This document shows, piece after piece, positions 35,871 to 47,700 of a stretch of 64,000 bases of DNA (its first letter is position 1; each line of letters starts with the position of its first letter). This stretch comes from Maribacter_C sp947494565 (GTDB taxonomy: Bacteria > Bacteroidota > Bacteroidia > Flavobacteriales > Flavobacteriaceae), in assembly GCF_047345415.1 (NCBI RefSeq), contig NZ_JBLFEP010000006.1, forward strand, positions 1-64,000, given 5' to 3'. The notes beneath the pieces were generated by a model that worked only from the letters and a program-made list of their open reading frames with translations, was not told the DNA's origin and did no database searches. Both the position numbers and the translations under genes were made by a program.

Positions 35871-36842
35871 TTAGGATACTTGTTGTAGCATACTGTTCGG
35901 TTGTAATAATGGATGATAGTCGCCCGTAAGCTTTGAAATTGAAGCATTTCTAATATCGTGCACTATTTCTATGGATTGTTTTGCATCTAATAGACCATAC
36001 CCTTTTCCTTCAAGTATAGCCTCGTAACTTTTGTTGTGTAACTCGGTAAAACCAGAGCTGAACTCTATTTCTTCATTGTTTACACGAATAGATCTATACG
36101 TTCGTAGACCGGAAACCTTAATGTTATCTGGAATGTTATTGTAGTCAATGGATAAGAACCATCTTACCCGAGCTTTCTCAAATTCCAGATAGCCTGATGC
36201 ACTTTCTTTATCTAATAAGTGTACTTTGTTTTGAGTGACTTTACCAAAAATCCAAGAAAGCATGTCGTAAAAGTGCACCCCTATATTGGTGGCAATACCT
36301 CCAGATTTTGAGATGTCACCCTTCCATGAATTATGATACCAATTTCCTCTAGAGGTCAAATAGGTCAGGTCGACTTCGTGAATTTTATCAGTAGGGCCGT
36401 TATCTATTTTTTTCTTTAGTGCAATGATACTTGGGTGCAATCGCAGTTGTAAAATGGAACTAACCTTTGTGTCGGACTCCTTTTCTATTTCTATCAAAGG
36501 ATCAATATTCCATGGGTTGATTACAATAGGCTTTTCGCATATGGCATTGGTTCCTCTTCGCAAAGCCATTCGAATATGGGCATCGTGTAAATAGTTTGGC
36601 GTACATATACTTACGTAATCTAATTGAATATTTTTTCTCCTTTTCAGCTTTTCTATATGGCGATCAAAGCGTTCAAATTCTGTAAAAAAGTGAGTTTGAG
36701 GAAAGTAACTGTCCATGATGCCCACACTATCCGATTTATCCAAAGCCGCTAACAAAGAATTGTTCGTATATTTTATCGCCTGTATATGTCGAGGCGCTAT
36801 ATATCCTCCAACACCTATGATAGCAAAGTTCTTTTTGTCCAT
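35871..36842 (-). CDS. wlbA: WlbA-like UDP-sugar 3-dehydrogenase (Gfo/Idh/MocA family)
   Basis: 323 aa. FAIIGVGGYIAPRHIQAIK at the start is the NAD(P) Rossmann loop in the form peculiar to WlbA/WbpB, followed by ALDKSDSVGIMDSYFPQTHF and TEFERFDRHIEKL, also WlbA hallmarks. The catalytic CEKPIVIN Lys-Pro is at about residue 98. WlbA oxidises C3 of UDP-GlcNAcA on the route to UDP-2,3-diacetamido-hexuronic acid. It is 4 bp downstream of the WlbB-like acetyltransferase, the usual partner. The aminotransferase and UDP-GlcNAc 6-dehydrogenase of the same route are not in the window. Confidence 0.88.
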   Translation of the reverse strand: MDKKNFAIIGVGGYIAPRHIQAIKYTNNSLLAALDKSDSVGIMDSYFPQTHFFTEFERFDRHIEKLKRRKNIQLDYVSICTPNYLHDAHIRMALRRGTNAICEKPIVINPWNIDPLIEIEKESDTKVSSILQLRLHPSIIALKKKIDNGPTDKIHEVDLTYLTSRGNWYHNSWKGDISKSGGIATNIGVHFYDMLSWIFGKVTQNKVHLLDKESASGYLEFEKARVRWFLSIDYNNIPDNIKVSGLRTYRSIRVNNEEIEFSSGFTELHNKSYEAILEGKGYGLLDAKQSIEIVHDIRNASISKLTGDYHPLLQPNSMLQQVS

Positions 36843-36846
36843 AATC

Positions 36847-37446
36847 TTAAGATTTGGTTACCTTATAATTGTTCAGCTTATACACTTCCAAGCTTTCTTC
36901 ACAAACCGCGGTTCCGCTTTGGTCAAAGTCCAATCTGCATCCATATTCACTCATCCATCCGATTTGTCGGGCAGGATTGCCTATCATAAGTGCATAATCA
37001 TTGACGGTTTTTGTTACTACCGCACCTGCGCCAATGAAAGCATATCTACCTATATCATGGCCACATACAATGGTTGCATTGGCACCAATAGTTGCACCTT
37101 GTCCAACATAAGTTTTGGCATATTGTCCTCTTCTATTTATGGCACTTCTTGGATTTGTTACGTTTGTAAACACACACGATGGCCCCAAAAACACATCATC
37201 TTCACATATGACTCCGGTATAAATGGAAACATTATTCTGAACTTTTACGTTTTTGCCTAGAACTACATGAGAAGAAATCATAACATTTTGACCGATATTA
37301 CATCGTTCACCGATTTCTGCTTCTGACATAATATGTGAAAAATGCCAAATCTTGGTTCCCACACCTATAGAGGCACCTTCGTCCACAAAAGCTGTTTCGT
37401 GCACAAAGGGCGATTCGTTTTCTTTTGTTTTTATCGTATTGTTCAT
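36847..37446 (-). CDS. wlbB: WlbB-like N-acetyltransferase (left-handed beta-helix)
   Basis: 199 aa from the ATG at 37446, which overlaps the upstream TGA (ATGA); an ATG two codons earlier (37452) is also possible. Hexapeptide repeats run through residues about 15-160. The family stretches VHETAFVDEGASIGVGTKIWH, GVICEDDVFLGPSCVFTN and TIGANATIVCGHDIGRYAFIG are those of WlbB/WbpD, which acetylates the 3-amino group of UDP-GlcNAc(3N)A. The next gene is WlbA-like, giving a conserved pair. Confidence 0.9.
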   Translation of the reverse strand: MNNTIKTKENESPFVHETAFVDEGASIGVGTKIWHFSHIMSEAEIGERCNIGQNVMISSHVVLGKNVKVQNNVSIYTGVICEDDVFLGPSCVFTNVTNPRSAINRRGQYAKTYVGQGATIGANATIVCGHDIGRYAFIGAGAVVTKTVNDYALMIGNPARQIGWMSEYGCRLDFDQSGTAVCEESLEVYKLNNYKVTKS

Positions 37447-38030
37447 AACCATTTGATTAGTGAAACCGAGTGCTGCAAATGGTTTGCATTTCCTGGAGTA
37501 TTATTGTCTATCGAAAATTTTCCAAGTGTCTGAAAACTCAATCGTAACTCGTATTCTATTTTTATGTTGAAACCAAAACCTACATTTAGCGTTTTGTTTA
37601 TTCCACGATTAAATAAACTGGCTCCTGCTCCGGCCATAACGAAACCGGTGAACCAACTTCTTTTTGGATTGAGAAAGTAGTTCGATGTGTAATTTTTAAA
37701 GAGTATATCTAAGGAGTAGTAGCCAATATCAGATGAGTTGTCCTCACTGTTAATGGTTTTTCCTTCATTGAACTGGTTAATTGCAAAAAGGCTTTGTACA
37801 CCATAATCATAATCGAATCTTTTTTCAACGGATGCGACTAATAACCGGGATACATTCCAGTTTTCTTGAATATTCAGGAGCTGTTTAAACCTGGTACCAG
37901 AATTATCTACAATGTTAAAACCGATACCGATAACCCATGGATCATGCTCTTGGGCTGTGGTAGAAATGGTTATAGTACAAAGTGTACTAAACATCAAGAT
38001 TCTTATTTTTCTAGAAAATAGAAGAAGCAT
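37443..38030 (-). CDS. Putative outer-membrane beta-barrel protein
   Basis: 195 aa from the ATG at 38030, which gives a standard signal peptide (MLLLFSRKIRILMFSTLCTITISTTAQ) with cleavage after about residue 25. A longer frame reaches 38084, but the extra residues look non-coding. The mature part has alternating hydrophobic strands and ends with aromatic residues (SLIKWL), like small outer-membrane barrels. It is the first gene of the polysaccharide operon. I do not recognise a known exporter; it is far too short to be Wza. It may assist export or anchor the polymer. Confidence 0.6.
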   Translation of the reverse strand: MLLLFSRKIRILMFSTLCTITISTTAQEHDPWVIGIGFNIVDNSGTRFKQLLNIQENWNVSRLLVASVEKRFDYDYGVQSLFAINQFNEGKTINSEDNSSDIGYYSLDILFKNYTSNYFLNPKRSWFTGFVMAGAGASLFNRGINKTLNVGFGFNIKIEYELRLSFQTLGKFSIDNNTPGNANHLQHSVSLIKWL

Positions 38031-38716
38031 TATAAACTGTGTTTGGGGTAGTAATAGTACTACATAATATTTATGATAATACATTTATGTTGTGAAGTCT
38101 CTTGATTTTGTTGGGAAAGTGTAAGTTTTGAGTTGGAAAGTGTGGTTTTTAGTAAAAAATAATAGAAGAAATATCACCATGTGTACAAATAAATTAGTTG
38201 TAAAGGGGGCTTTTTTTTCTTGTTTTTTTGTAATTGTTAAGTACGAATTATTAATCCTCAGGTTTTGAAGGAAAGAGCATGCTAATAAAAAAATAGATGA
38301 AATATGAACGATGGCTTTCTTAAAACAAAAGATATAAAGTATTGGTAATCAATATTTAAGAATGCTTTAGATGAGTTAATTTGATTTTTAGAGTTTGTTT
38401 GTTTCCCTTCATATAAATTTCCGCCTTTGTATATGGGCTTTAAAAAGCGATAATATATGAACGAGAAGGAATTAATTTAAGTAAGTTAAAAAGCACAGAT
38501 AAATTTCCTATATAAGAGATCTACTTAGTAAGGTAAAACCTTCTTTAATTATCTAAAAAACTGAAATACTATTCGGTTGTACACATCAACTTAAGCTATT
38601 AACACAACACATTATCGATGAAATACAACAATTTTTAACAAGAATAGAAAAATACATATATCATTGTAGGAAAGTAAGACAACCAAAGCCTGAATTAGGT
38701 CAACATCCGTTCCACC
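38031..38716. other. AT-rich divergent intergenic region between two operons
   Basis: About 690 bp between the minus-strand polysaccharide operon and the plus-strand giant adhesin gene. Both operon promoters should lie here. I found no perfect TTG-N19/20-TAnnTTTG. Near matches include TATCATTG about 60 bp before the adhesin ATG. No RNA gene or protein was seen. Confidence 0.5.
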
Positions 38717-41700
38717 ATGATGAATAACAGTCCCATCGACTCCCTAACCGGTCGATACAGTTTAAACCGCAAGTTTTTTTTCTTTTTTGTACTAACGTTA
38801 GTTTTTTCAGCGAGCATATTGAGCGCTCAAAATTGCTCCGTGAATGCCGGAGTACCTGAGACCATTTGTGCTAATAGTACGGGTTTTACTCTTTCAGGTT
38901 CCGCAACGGGTTTAGTTCAAAGCGGTCCCGTCTGGTCTCAAGTAGCTGGGCCCTCGGTAATTATTAACGATCCTAGTGATTTGAATACTCCGATTACGGG
39001 AATGATAGGTGGAAATTCTTATACCTTTCGTCTAAGTGCGGATTGTACTGACGGTAGCGCTCAATTTCAGGATGTAATTATTAATGTGGAGCCCATAACA
39101 TTGGCGGATGCCGGTAGTGATCTAGCATCCTGTCCTGATAGTTCGGGGGCCCTGGTCATTAATGGGAATACTCCTGAAAACCCCGGAGAATCTGGTATTT
39201 GGACGATAGAAGGTGCTAATAGTGCAGGGGTTACGATTGATTTTCCAAGCTCCCCGACATCGACAATTGGTTTGGCCGAAGGTAATGCAGGGGTCACCAC
39301 CTTGCGGTGGACCATAACCGGGCCTGAATATACTCCGGGACAGTTTTGTGATTCTTTTTCTGAGATAACCGTTACTAATTATGGAGGTGAATCTACGATA
39401 GATGCGGGTCCTGATCAGACATTGGACAATTGCTATACAGTTTCCCGACAAACGAATTTAAACGCGAGTTTTGGGGGTAACGGTATCAATGGACAGCAGG
39501 GTACATGGTCATTTGTGAGTGGTCCAAGCACCCCTAGTTTTAGTAACTCCAATAGCAATACTTCAAATGTCTCAAACTTGATCGAGGGGACTTATGTTCT
39601 TCGATGGAGTGTTGCCGGACCATGCGCAAATGGTTCAGACACGCTAACGATAAATGTCGGGCCCGCAACTCAGGATGTTACTCAAGCGGGTGCCCAGGAA
39701 ACCAGTATACGATTTTGTGATCCATCTATTACAACAGCCACTCTAGTAGGGTTTGTACCGCAATATAGTGGAGAAACCGTGAATTGGATACAAACAAGTG
39801 GTCCCACATCAGGGGTGAACATTTTAGACCCCAATAATAGTACGACTCAAATCAGTGGTTTAAACGGAAGCAGTACCTATAGGTTCAACTACACGATTAC
39901 CAATAGCACTACTGGCTGCGCTACGAGTGAGGAAGTGGTAATTCGCTACTCTACTACGCCAATATCGATTATAGCCAATGGCGGTGCCGATATCACGGCG
40001 GTTTGTGGACAAACAGAAATCGATATACCATTTACGACCACAGGTAATGGATCAAATCAATACAGTATAATTAGTGGTCCATCGGATTCCTCAATTGTAA
40101 ATCCAGGTAATTTTCAGAACACGAATTCGCCAGCGACCATTGATTTTGACGTGGAGGGTACCTATACCGTACTCTTTAGAAAAAGAGTTTCCGGATCTGT
40201 CCAGACTGGGTGCGATGAAGCTACCGATGCCATCAATGTGACAATTTCATTGACCCCTACGTTGGCCAATGCGGGTACTCGGCAGGTGTTAGGCTGTAAT
40301 ATTGATAATACATCGGTTACTGGTAATGAAGTAATCATGGGAAGTTCGCTTTGGTCTCAGGTGGATGGACCGAATACGGCTACTATAGCTGACCCATATG
40401 CACGAACCACAGCTATTTCGAATTTGGTCCCAGGAATATATTCTTTTCGATACGGTGTTTCTGGAGGAAATGCTTGTAGTCCTTCGGCGCAATCCGATGT
40501 TGAAGTAGTCGTCTCTTCCCTATCCGTTGTATCGGATGCCGGATCAAATCAGAGCAATGTTTGTTTTGGTACCCCTGTGGTGATGGATGCTACTGCTCCT
40601 GTTTCCGAAAACCTAATCGGTACTTGGACGGTCAATACGGCCCCACTAGGTGATACCATAACCTTTGAAGATGTTAACAATCCCAAAACTTTGGTTTCAG
40701 GATTAGATACAGCAAACGAAACATACATTTTCACATGGACAGTCTCCAACCCAGATGATAATAGTTGTCCGGCGCCCACATCCAATTCGGTAACCATAAC
40801 AACAGGAGCTACCCAAGGGCCACAACCCGCATTGGCAGGTTCCGATCAATGTTTGCCAAACGGAACTACAAGTGTAAACTTAAATGGTAATCAACCCGCG
40901 GTTGACGAAACTGGTGAATGGACCGTTCTTCCTAATAATGGTGGAATCACCTTTGTTGATAGCAGTCTGTATAATACAACCGCAAACGTGACTGCCAATG
41001 ACAGCTATATCTTAACTTGGACACTTACCAAAAATGCTTCGGGATGCCAGTCGACATCGAACGATATCGAAGTAACGATTGGAGGTGATGCCACAGCGGA
41101 TGCTGGACCAGATCAAAGCGCTTGTGCATCTGTATTTACTATGGCCGCCACAAGTTCGACCGGTGATGGTCTATGGTCTTTGGTATCTGGCCCGGGAGGA
41201 TTTACAATTGACGACGAAACAAGTCCAACGGCCGAGTTCACCTTCGCTTTTTCAGGGCAATATATCTTTCAATGGGAGGTAAGCAATGGTAATTGTACCG
41301 TTGATACTGATGAGGTCGTACTTGAGGTCGGTATTCCTTCCACTACGGCTATAGCTGGTATTGATCAGGTTATTTGTAATGCCAGCAATGTTGTACTATC
41401 CGGAAACGCTTTTGACCCCAATATCGAAAATGGGTTTTGGACACTACTCTCCGGAGCTCCTAATACTCCTTCTTTTTCAGATGTAAATGATCCTAACGTC
41501 AACGTCACGGGACTAGTATCTGGTAGCTATACTTTTCGTTGGACGATAATAGGAGACCCTTCTTGCCCCTCGACTTTTGACGACACTGTTGTTGATGTTT
41601 TTGCACCAGCTGATGCTGGCCCGGATCAACAACTATGTGATGCTAGCAATACACTCTTGGAAGCCACTTTCGGTTCAACCGGAACTTGGGCACAAATAGA

Positions 41701-44700
41701 CGGACCTGGAGTAAACGGAAATCCAGGAACACCGGCCACTATCTCCCAGAACCCTTCGAATAGTAGTGTGGCAGAAGTATCCATGGTACCTGGAAATAGT
41801 TATGTTTTTGAATTTACCACTGATTATTCGCCAACTTGCACCAATACGTCAGATACCGTTACCGTCAATACCAGTGCAGGACCTCCAATACCTCCCGAAG
41901 CCGGAGCGGATCAAAACGTATGTATTGCGGATACTACATCTGTAACACTGGCCGGTAATAATCCTTTAGATGATGTAAGTCCTGCGGATGGAAATCCCGA
42001 TTTTGATACGACCCAGCCTGGCAATAGTGCCTTCTGGAGATTTGCCAGTGTACCATCGGGAAGCGTCGCTACTTTTGCCGATACCTCTTTATACAATACG
42101 ACTTTGGACAATCTTACCGTACCGGGTATTTATATTTTAGAATGGAATTTTTCTACGGATAACTGTACAGATGCGGCTGACGTGTTGCGTATTGAGGTTT
42201 TTGAAGCTCCTTCAAACGCAGTTGTTGGCGCTGATCAAATCAACGCATGTCAGTTAGACGCACAATTGGATGCCGTGGCCCCAGCAATCGGGATAGGTGA
42301 GTGGACGCTTACCACGGACCCATCAGGCGGCGATGTCGTCATAGATAGTCCAAACTCCCCTACATCCACTCTATCCAATATTACAACTTTGGGAACCTAT
42401 GTTTTTACATGGACGGTCACCAATGGAACGGCTTTTGCCAGCGGTGGTTGTGCGCCCTCGGTGTCCACACCGTACAGTATTACTTTCACGGATGTACCCC
42501 CCTCAGATGCTGATGCCGGTGGTGACCAATTGTTTTGCGACGCTACACAAACTAATCTAGATGCTACACCTCTCACTACAGGCACTGGTACTTGGACCCA
42601 AACTGCAGGTCCAGGAGTCAGTGATGCACAAACGCCAGCAAACATTACTGCGCCGAACAATCCTACATCCTTAATTCTTGATTTGATTCCTGGCACTTAT
42701 GAATTTACTTGGACCAGTACGAACGGGGGGTGCTCACTTTCAGATACAATGGAAGTTATCATAGAATCCCAACCTTTGACGGCCGAAGCGGGACCAAATC
42801 AGTCTTTGGCTGAATTTGACCCTGTTGTACTAGGGGCTACTTCTCCAAGTGAAGGTACCGGAATTTGGTCACAGATTTCAGGTCCGTCTTTTGTAAACTT
42901 TATAGATGAAACGGATGCTTCCACCGCCATTACAGGTGCTTCCGTCGGTACGTATATATTTGAATGGACCGTTTCAAATGGTGTTTGCTCCGATGTCTCG
43001 GATACCGTTGAAATAGAAATTGTGGGAAGGGCCGATTTGGAGCTGACAAAATCGATTAACCCTACATCTGCCAATGCAGGTGATAACGTGACCTTTACGA
43101 TTACCATCTTTAATAACGATGTGGACGGACAATCTGATGCTGATGGTATCTCGGTACGGGATATAGTACCCAATGGTTACAGCGTTGTATTGGGTAGTGT
43201 AAGCAATGATGGGGTATACAATCCTGGTAATTTGAGTATTGTTTGGTCAAATTTGGCCGTACCTAATGGTGCGACTTTGGATTTGACTTTTGAAGCCACC
43301 ATCAATCAGAGTGGTTCGTACCTTAATTTTGCTGAGATAATTGCCGCTAATCAATTTGACCCTGATTCATCGGTTAACAATGCGGTTGCCTCGGAAGACG
43401 ATCAAGATGAGGTCGAAGTCACCATTCAATCAGCAGATTTAAGTTTAATTAAAACAGTAAACCCTACTGATGCGAGCGTAGGCGATGAAGTGACCTTTAC
43501 GCTGACCCTCAGCAATGGAGGAACCTTCGATGCCACTGGTGTTAGCCTCTCCGATGTTTTACCTTCTGGGTATACGTTGGGTACCATCAACAATGGGGGA
43601 ATACAAAATGGGAGTGGCATTGATTGGACAGGGCTCTCAGTGACTGCATCAGGAACGGCCAGTGTAAGTTTTACGGCCACCGTTGATGCACCAACAGGAA
43701 CTTCAAACGAATACCTAAACACCGCCGAGATAACGGCAAGTGATCAGGCTGACCCCGATAGTACACCAAACAATGATAATGGCGACCAAAGTGAGGATGA
43801 TGAGAGTTCTGTTGCCATTGCTTTTGAAAATATAGACTTAGAACTGACCAAAAGTGCCAGTTCCACTGAAGGTAACGTCGGTGATCAAATTACGGTTACC
43901 CTAAATGTTGCGAACGATGATACCACCGAAACTGGAAATGGAACCGGCATAACTGTGGTAGAAACCCTGCCCAACGGCTTTGATGTCGTCGGAGGAACAA
44001 TTAGCAACGGCGGTTTTTATAATGCAGGGGATCGTACCATAACTTGGAGTAATATATCCGTTGCCAATGGAGGAGATTTGAATCTAAGCTATGAAGTTAC
44101 CATTAACGATAGTGGTAACTACACTAGTACGGCCGAAATAACGACATCTCATTTACCGGATGTGGACAGCACCCCAAATAACGGAATCATTACTGAAGAT
44201 GATTATGATACGGTAACCTTCACCATTCAATCGGCGGATATTAGCTTATTGAAAACCGTCAGCCCTACCGCTGCCAGTGTGGGCGACGTAGTCACCTTTA
44301 CCCTAACGGTGAGCAACGATGGAACCGCTAATGCCACAGGAATTGCCCTTTCAGATGTTTTACCCTCAGGGTATACCTTAGGTACCATCAACAATGGTGG
44401 CACCCAAACTGGCAATACGATCAATTGGTCCGGACTTTCTGTAACGGCATCAGGAACGACCAGTGTAAGCCTTACGGCAACGGTTGATGCCCCTACGGGA
44501 ATCAATAATGAATATTTGAATACTGCAGAGATAACGGATAGCGATCAAGCCGATCCCGATAGTACTCCGAACAATGACAACGGTGATCAGAGCGAGGACG
44601 ATGAGAGTTCAGCCGCGATTGTTCTAGAAGACATTGATTTGGAACTGACCAAAAGTTTTAGCTCCCTTTCGGGTAATGTTGGAGATCAAATAACAGCAAC

Positions 44701-47700
44701 TATAAATGTAGCCAATAATGATATTGTCGCTACCGGTAACGGTACAGGAATTACAGTTGTTGAGACCTTGCCCAACGGCTTTGATATTGTTGGCGGTAGT
44801 ATCAGTAATGGGGGGATATACAATCCAGGTAATTTGACCATTACTTGGAGCAATTTATCTATCGTCAATGGAGCGGATTTGGATTTATCCTACGATGTTA
44901 CTATTAACGACAGCGGGAATTACACCAGTGTGGCGGAAGTAACTACATCTGACCTATCCGATTTAGATAGTACACCCAATAATGGAATAGTCACAGAGGA
45001 CGACTATGACTCAGCTACTTTTATTATCGAACAGGCCGATTTAAGTTTGGTAAAGACGGTTAGTCCTTCGTCAGCTAGCATTGGTGATTTGGTCACTTTT
45101 ACATTAACAATAAGCAATGATGGAACGGCCAATGCTACTGGTGTAGCTCTCTCCGATGTTTTGCCTTCAGGATATGCTTTGGGAACCATTAACGATGGAG
45201 GTGTCCAAAGTGGGAATATTATTAGTTGGTCTGGACTCTCGGTGACAGCAGCAGGTACGGTCAGTGTAAGCCTTACGGCCACTGTTAATGCTCCTACTGG
45301 CACACTTGGCGAATATTTGAATACTGCGGAGATAACAGATAGCGATCAGGCCGATCCCGATAGTACGCCCAACAACGAAAACGGTGACCAGAGCGAAGAT
45401 GATGAGAGCTCTGCTGCTATCATATTCGAAAATATAGATTTGGAATTGAATAAGACCCTAAGTGCTAACGATGGGAATGTTGGGGACCGGATTACGGTCA
45501 CAATAAATTTGTTGAATAACGACACCGTAGAAACGGGCGATGGAACGGGCATAACCGTAGTAGAGACCCTTCCCGATGGTTTTGATATTGTAGGAGGAAC
45601 CATAAGTAATGGAGGTTTCTACAATGCAGGAGACCGCACCATCACTTGGAGCAACCTATCGGTTGACAACGGTAATGACTTGAACTTGAGCTACGACGTT
45701 ACCATTGAGGATACCGGTAACTATACGAGTGTAGCGGAAATCACCACTTCTGATTTACCCGATGTTGACAGTACGCCTAACAATAATGTTACCACGGAGG
45801 ATGATTACACCGTGATATCCTTTACTATTCAATCGGCCGATTTAAGTCTTTTGAAGGATATCAATGTAGTATCTAGTGCTACGCCGAATGTAGGGGATAT
45901 CGTAGTTTTTGAATTGACGGTAACTAATCTCGGTCCAAACCAAGCAACCAACGTGCGCATCGAAGATATGGTCCCTAGGGGGTATACGTTGAATTCAATC
46001 AACAACGGTGGAACTGATATTGCCGGAACGTTTTTGGCTTGGAATATTGCCAATGTTCCGGTCGGAAATACTACGGTTTCCTATGAAGTAACCGTAAATG
46101 CTCCAACAAATGATTTCGACGAATATTTGAACATAGCGGAAATAGCCGCAAGTGATCAAGCAGATCCAGATAGCGAACCATTTAATGACGATGGAGATCA
46201 AAGTGAGGATGACGAAGATTTTTTTGAAGTTACACCTCAAGTAATCGACTTGGAATTGGATGTTTCGGTTAACGATAGTAATCCAAATGTAGGTGATACG
46301 GTTACGTTCTCCGTCACACTTAGCAATAATGGAGGTGTTCTCGCGAATGGTGTGAATATTCAAAATAGTGTTCCGCCTGGTTTTGGAAACTTAGTAGCTA
46401 TATCAAATGGAGGTGCCATTAGCGGGAATAACATTGATTGGTCAGGACTTTCAGTACCGGTTGGTTCAAATACATTGGTTTTGACCTTCGATGCCGAGGT
46501 TTTGGCACCAACAGGGGTGGCAAGTGAGTATCTCAATAGAGTACAAGTTACGGATGCTAATCAGTTTGACAGCGACAGTACACCAAACAATGATAATGGA
46601 GACCAAAGTGAAGATGACGAAGATGCAGTTACGGTAACGATACAATCAGCAGATTTGGACATTGAAAAAACGGCCAATAGTGCCGCTCCTAATGTAGGTG
46701 AAACGGTAGTTTTTACATTGACCATCAGCAATTCCAGCGCAGATACCGCCACTGGTGTCTCGGTAAACGATGTACTCCCAAGTGGATTCAATTTGACTAC
46801 GGTTAACAATGGTGGGGTAAGTTTTGGTAATACAGCTACATGGAACGGTCTTTCTGTTTTAGGAAATGGTGGCAGTATTCTGCTAACGTACGAAGCTACT
46901 GTAAATGCGCCAACTGCTACGCCGGGTGAATATGTGAACAATGCCCAAATAATAGCGAGTGATCAGTACGATCCCGATAGTGATCCTTCCACCGATGCCA
47001 CGGTAGATGAAGATGGCAATGGTGATGGCGATGACGATGATGAAACTCTTTTGGTTTTAAACCCGGCAATCGGAGATTTATCATTGACCAAGATTGTGGT
47101 AGATAACGACATCAATCCGGATGTAGGCTCTGAAATCAGTTTTGAAATAACAGTATTCAATGATGGTCCCAATGATGCGGCCAACGTAGAGGTAGAAGAC
47201 TTGTTGCCTTCTGGTTTCGATTTTGTTCTATACAGCGCTACATCGGGTATCTACAATGAAAACACGGGTATTTGGCGTGTGGGGACGGTAAACAGTGGGG
47301 ATTCGGAAACGTTGGTAATCGATGTTTTGGTAAATGCTACAGGGGATTATAACAATATAGCAGAAGTAGTTGCTTCCGATGTCTTTGATTCCGATTCAAC
47401 GCCTGATAATGGTTTAGCTACTGAAGATGATCAAGATGACGTAATGGTGGTTCCTATTGAATACATAGATATTTCTTTGAGTAAAACTGTAGACAATGAG
47501 ACTCCTGATGTAGGCGATTCCATAACATTTACTCTTAGTGTTGAAAACAGTGGCCCTAGCGAAGCAACGAATGTTCAGGTGCTTGATATATTGCCTAACG
47601 GATTTACCTATGTAAGTGACAATGCCGGAGGAAACTACGATAGCGGTACTGGGATTTGGGTAATTGGAAACCTGGCAATTGGTGCATCCATATCCATGGA

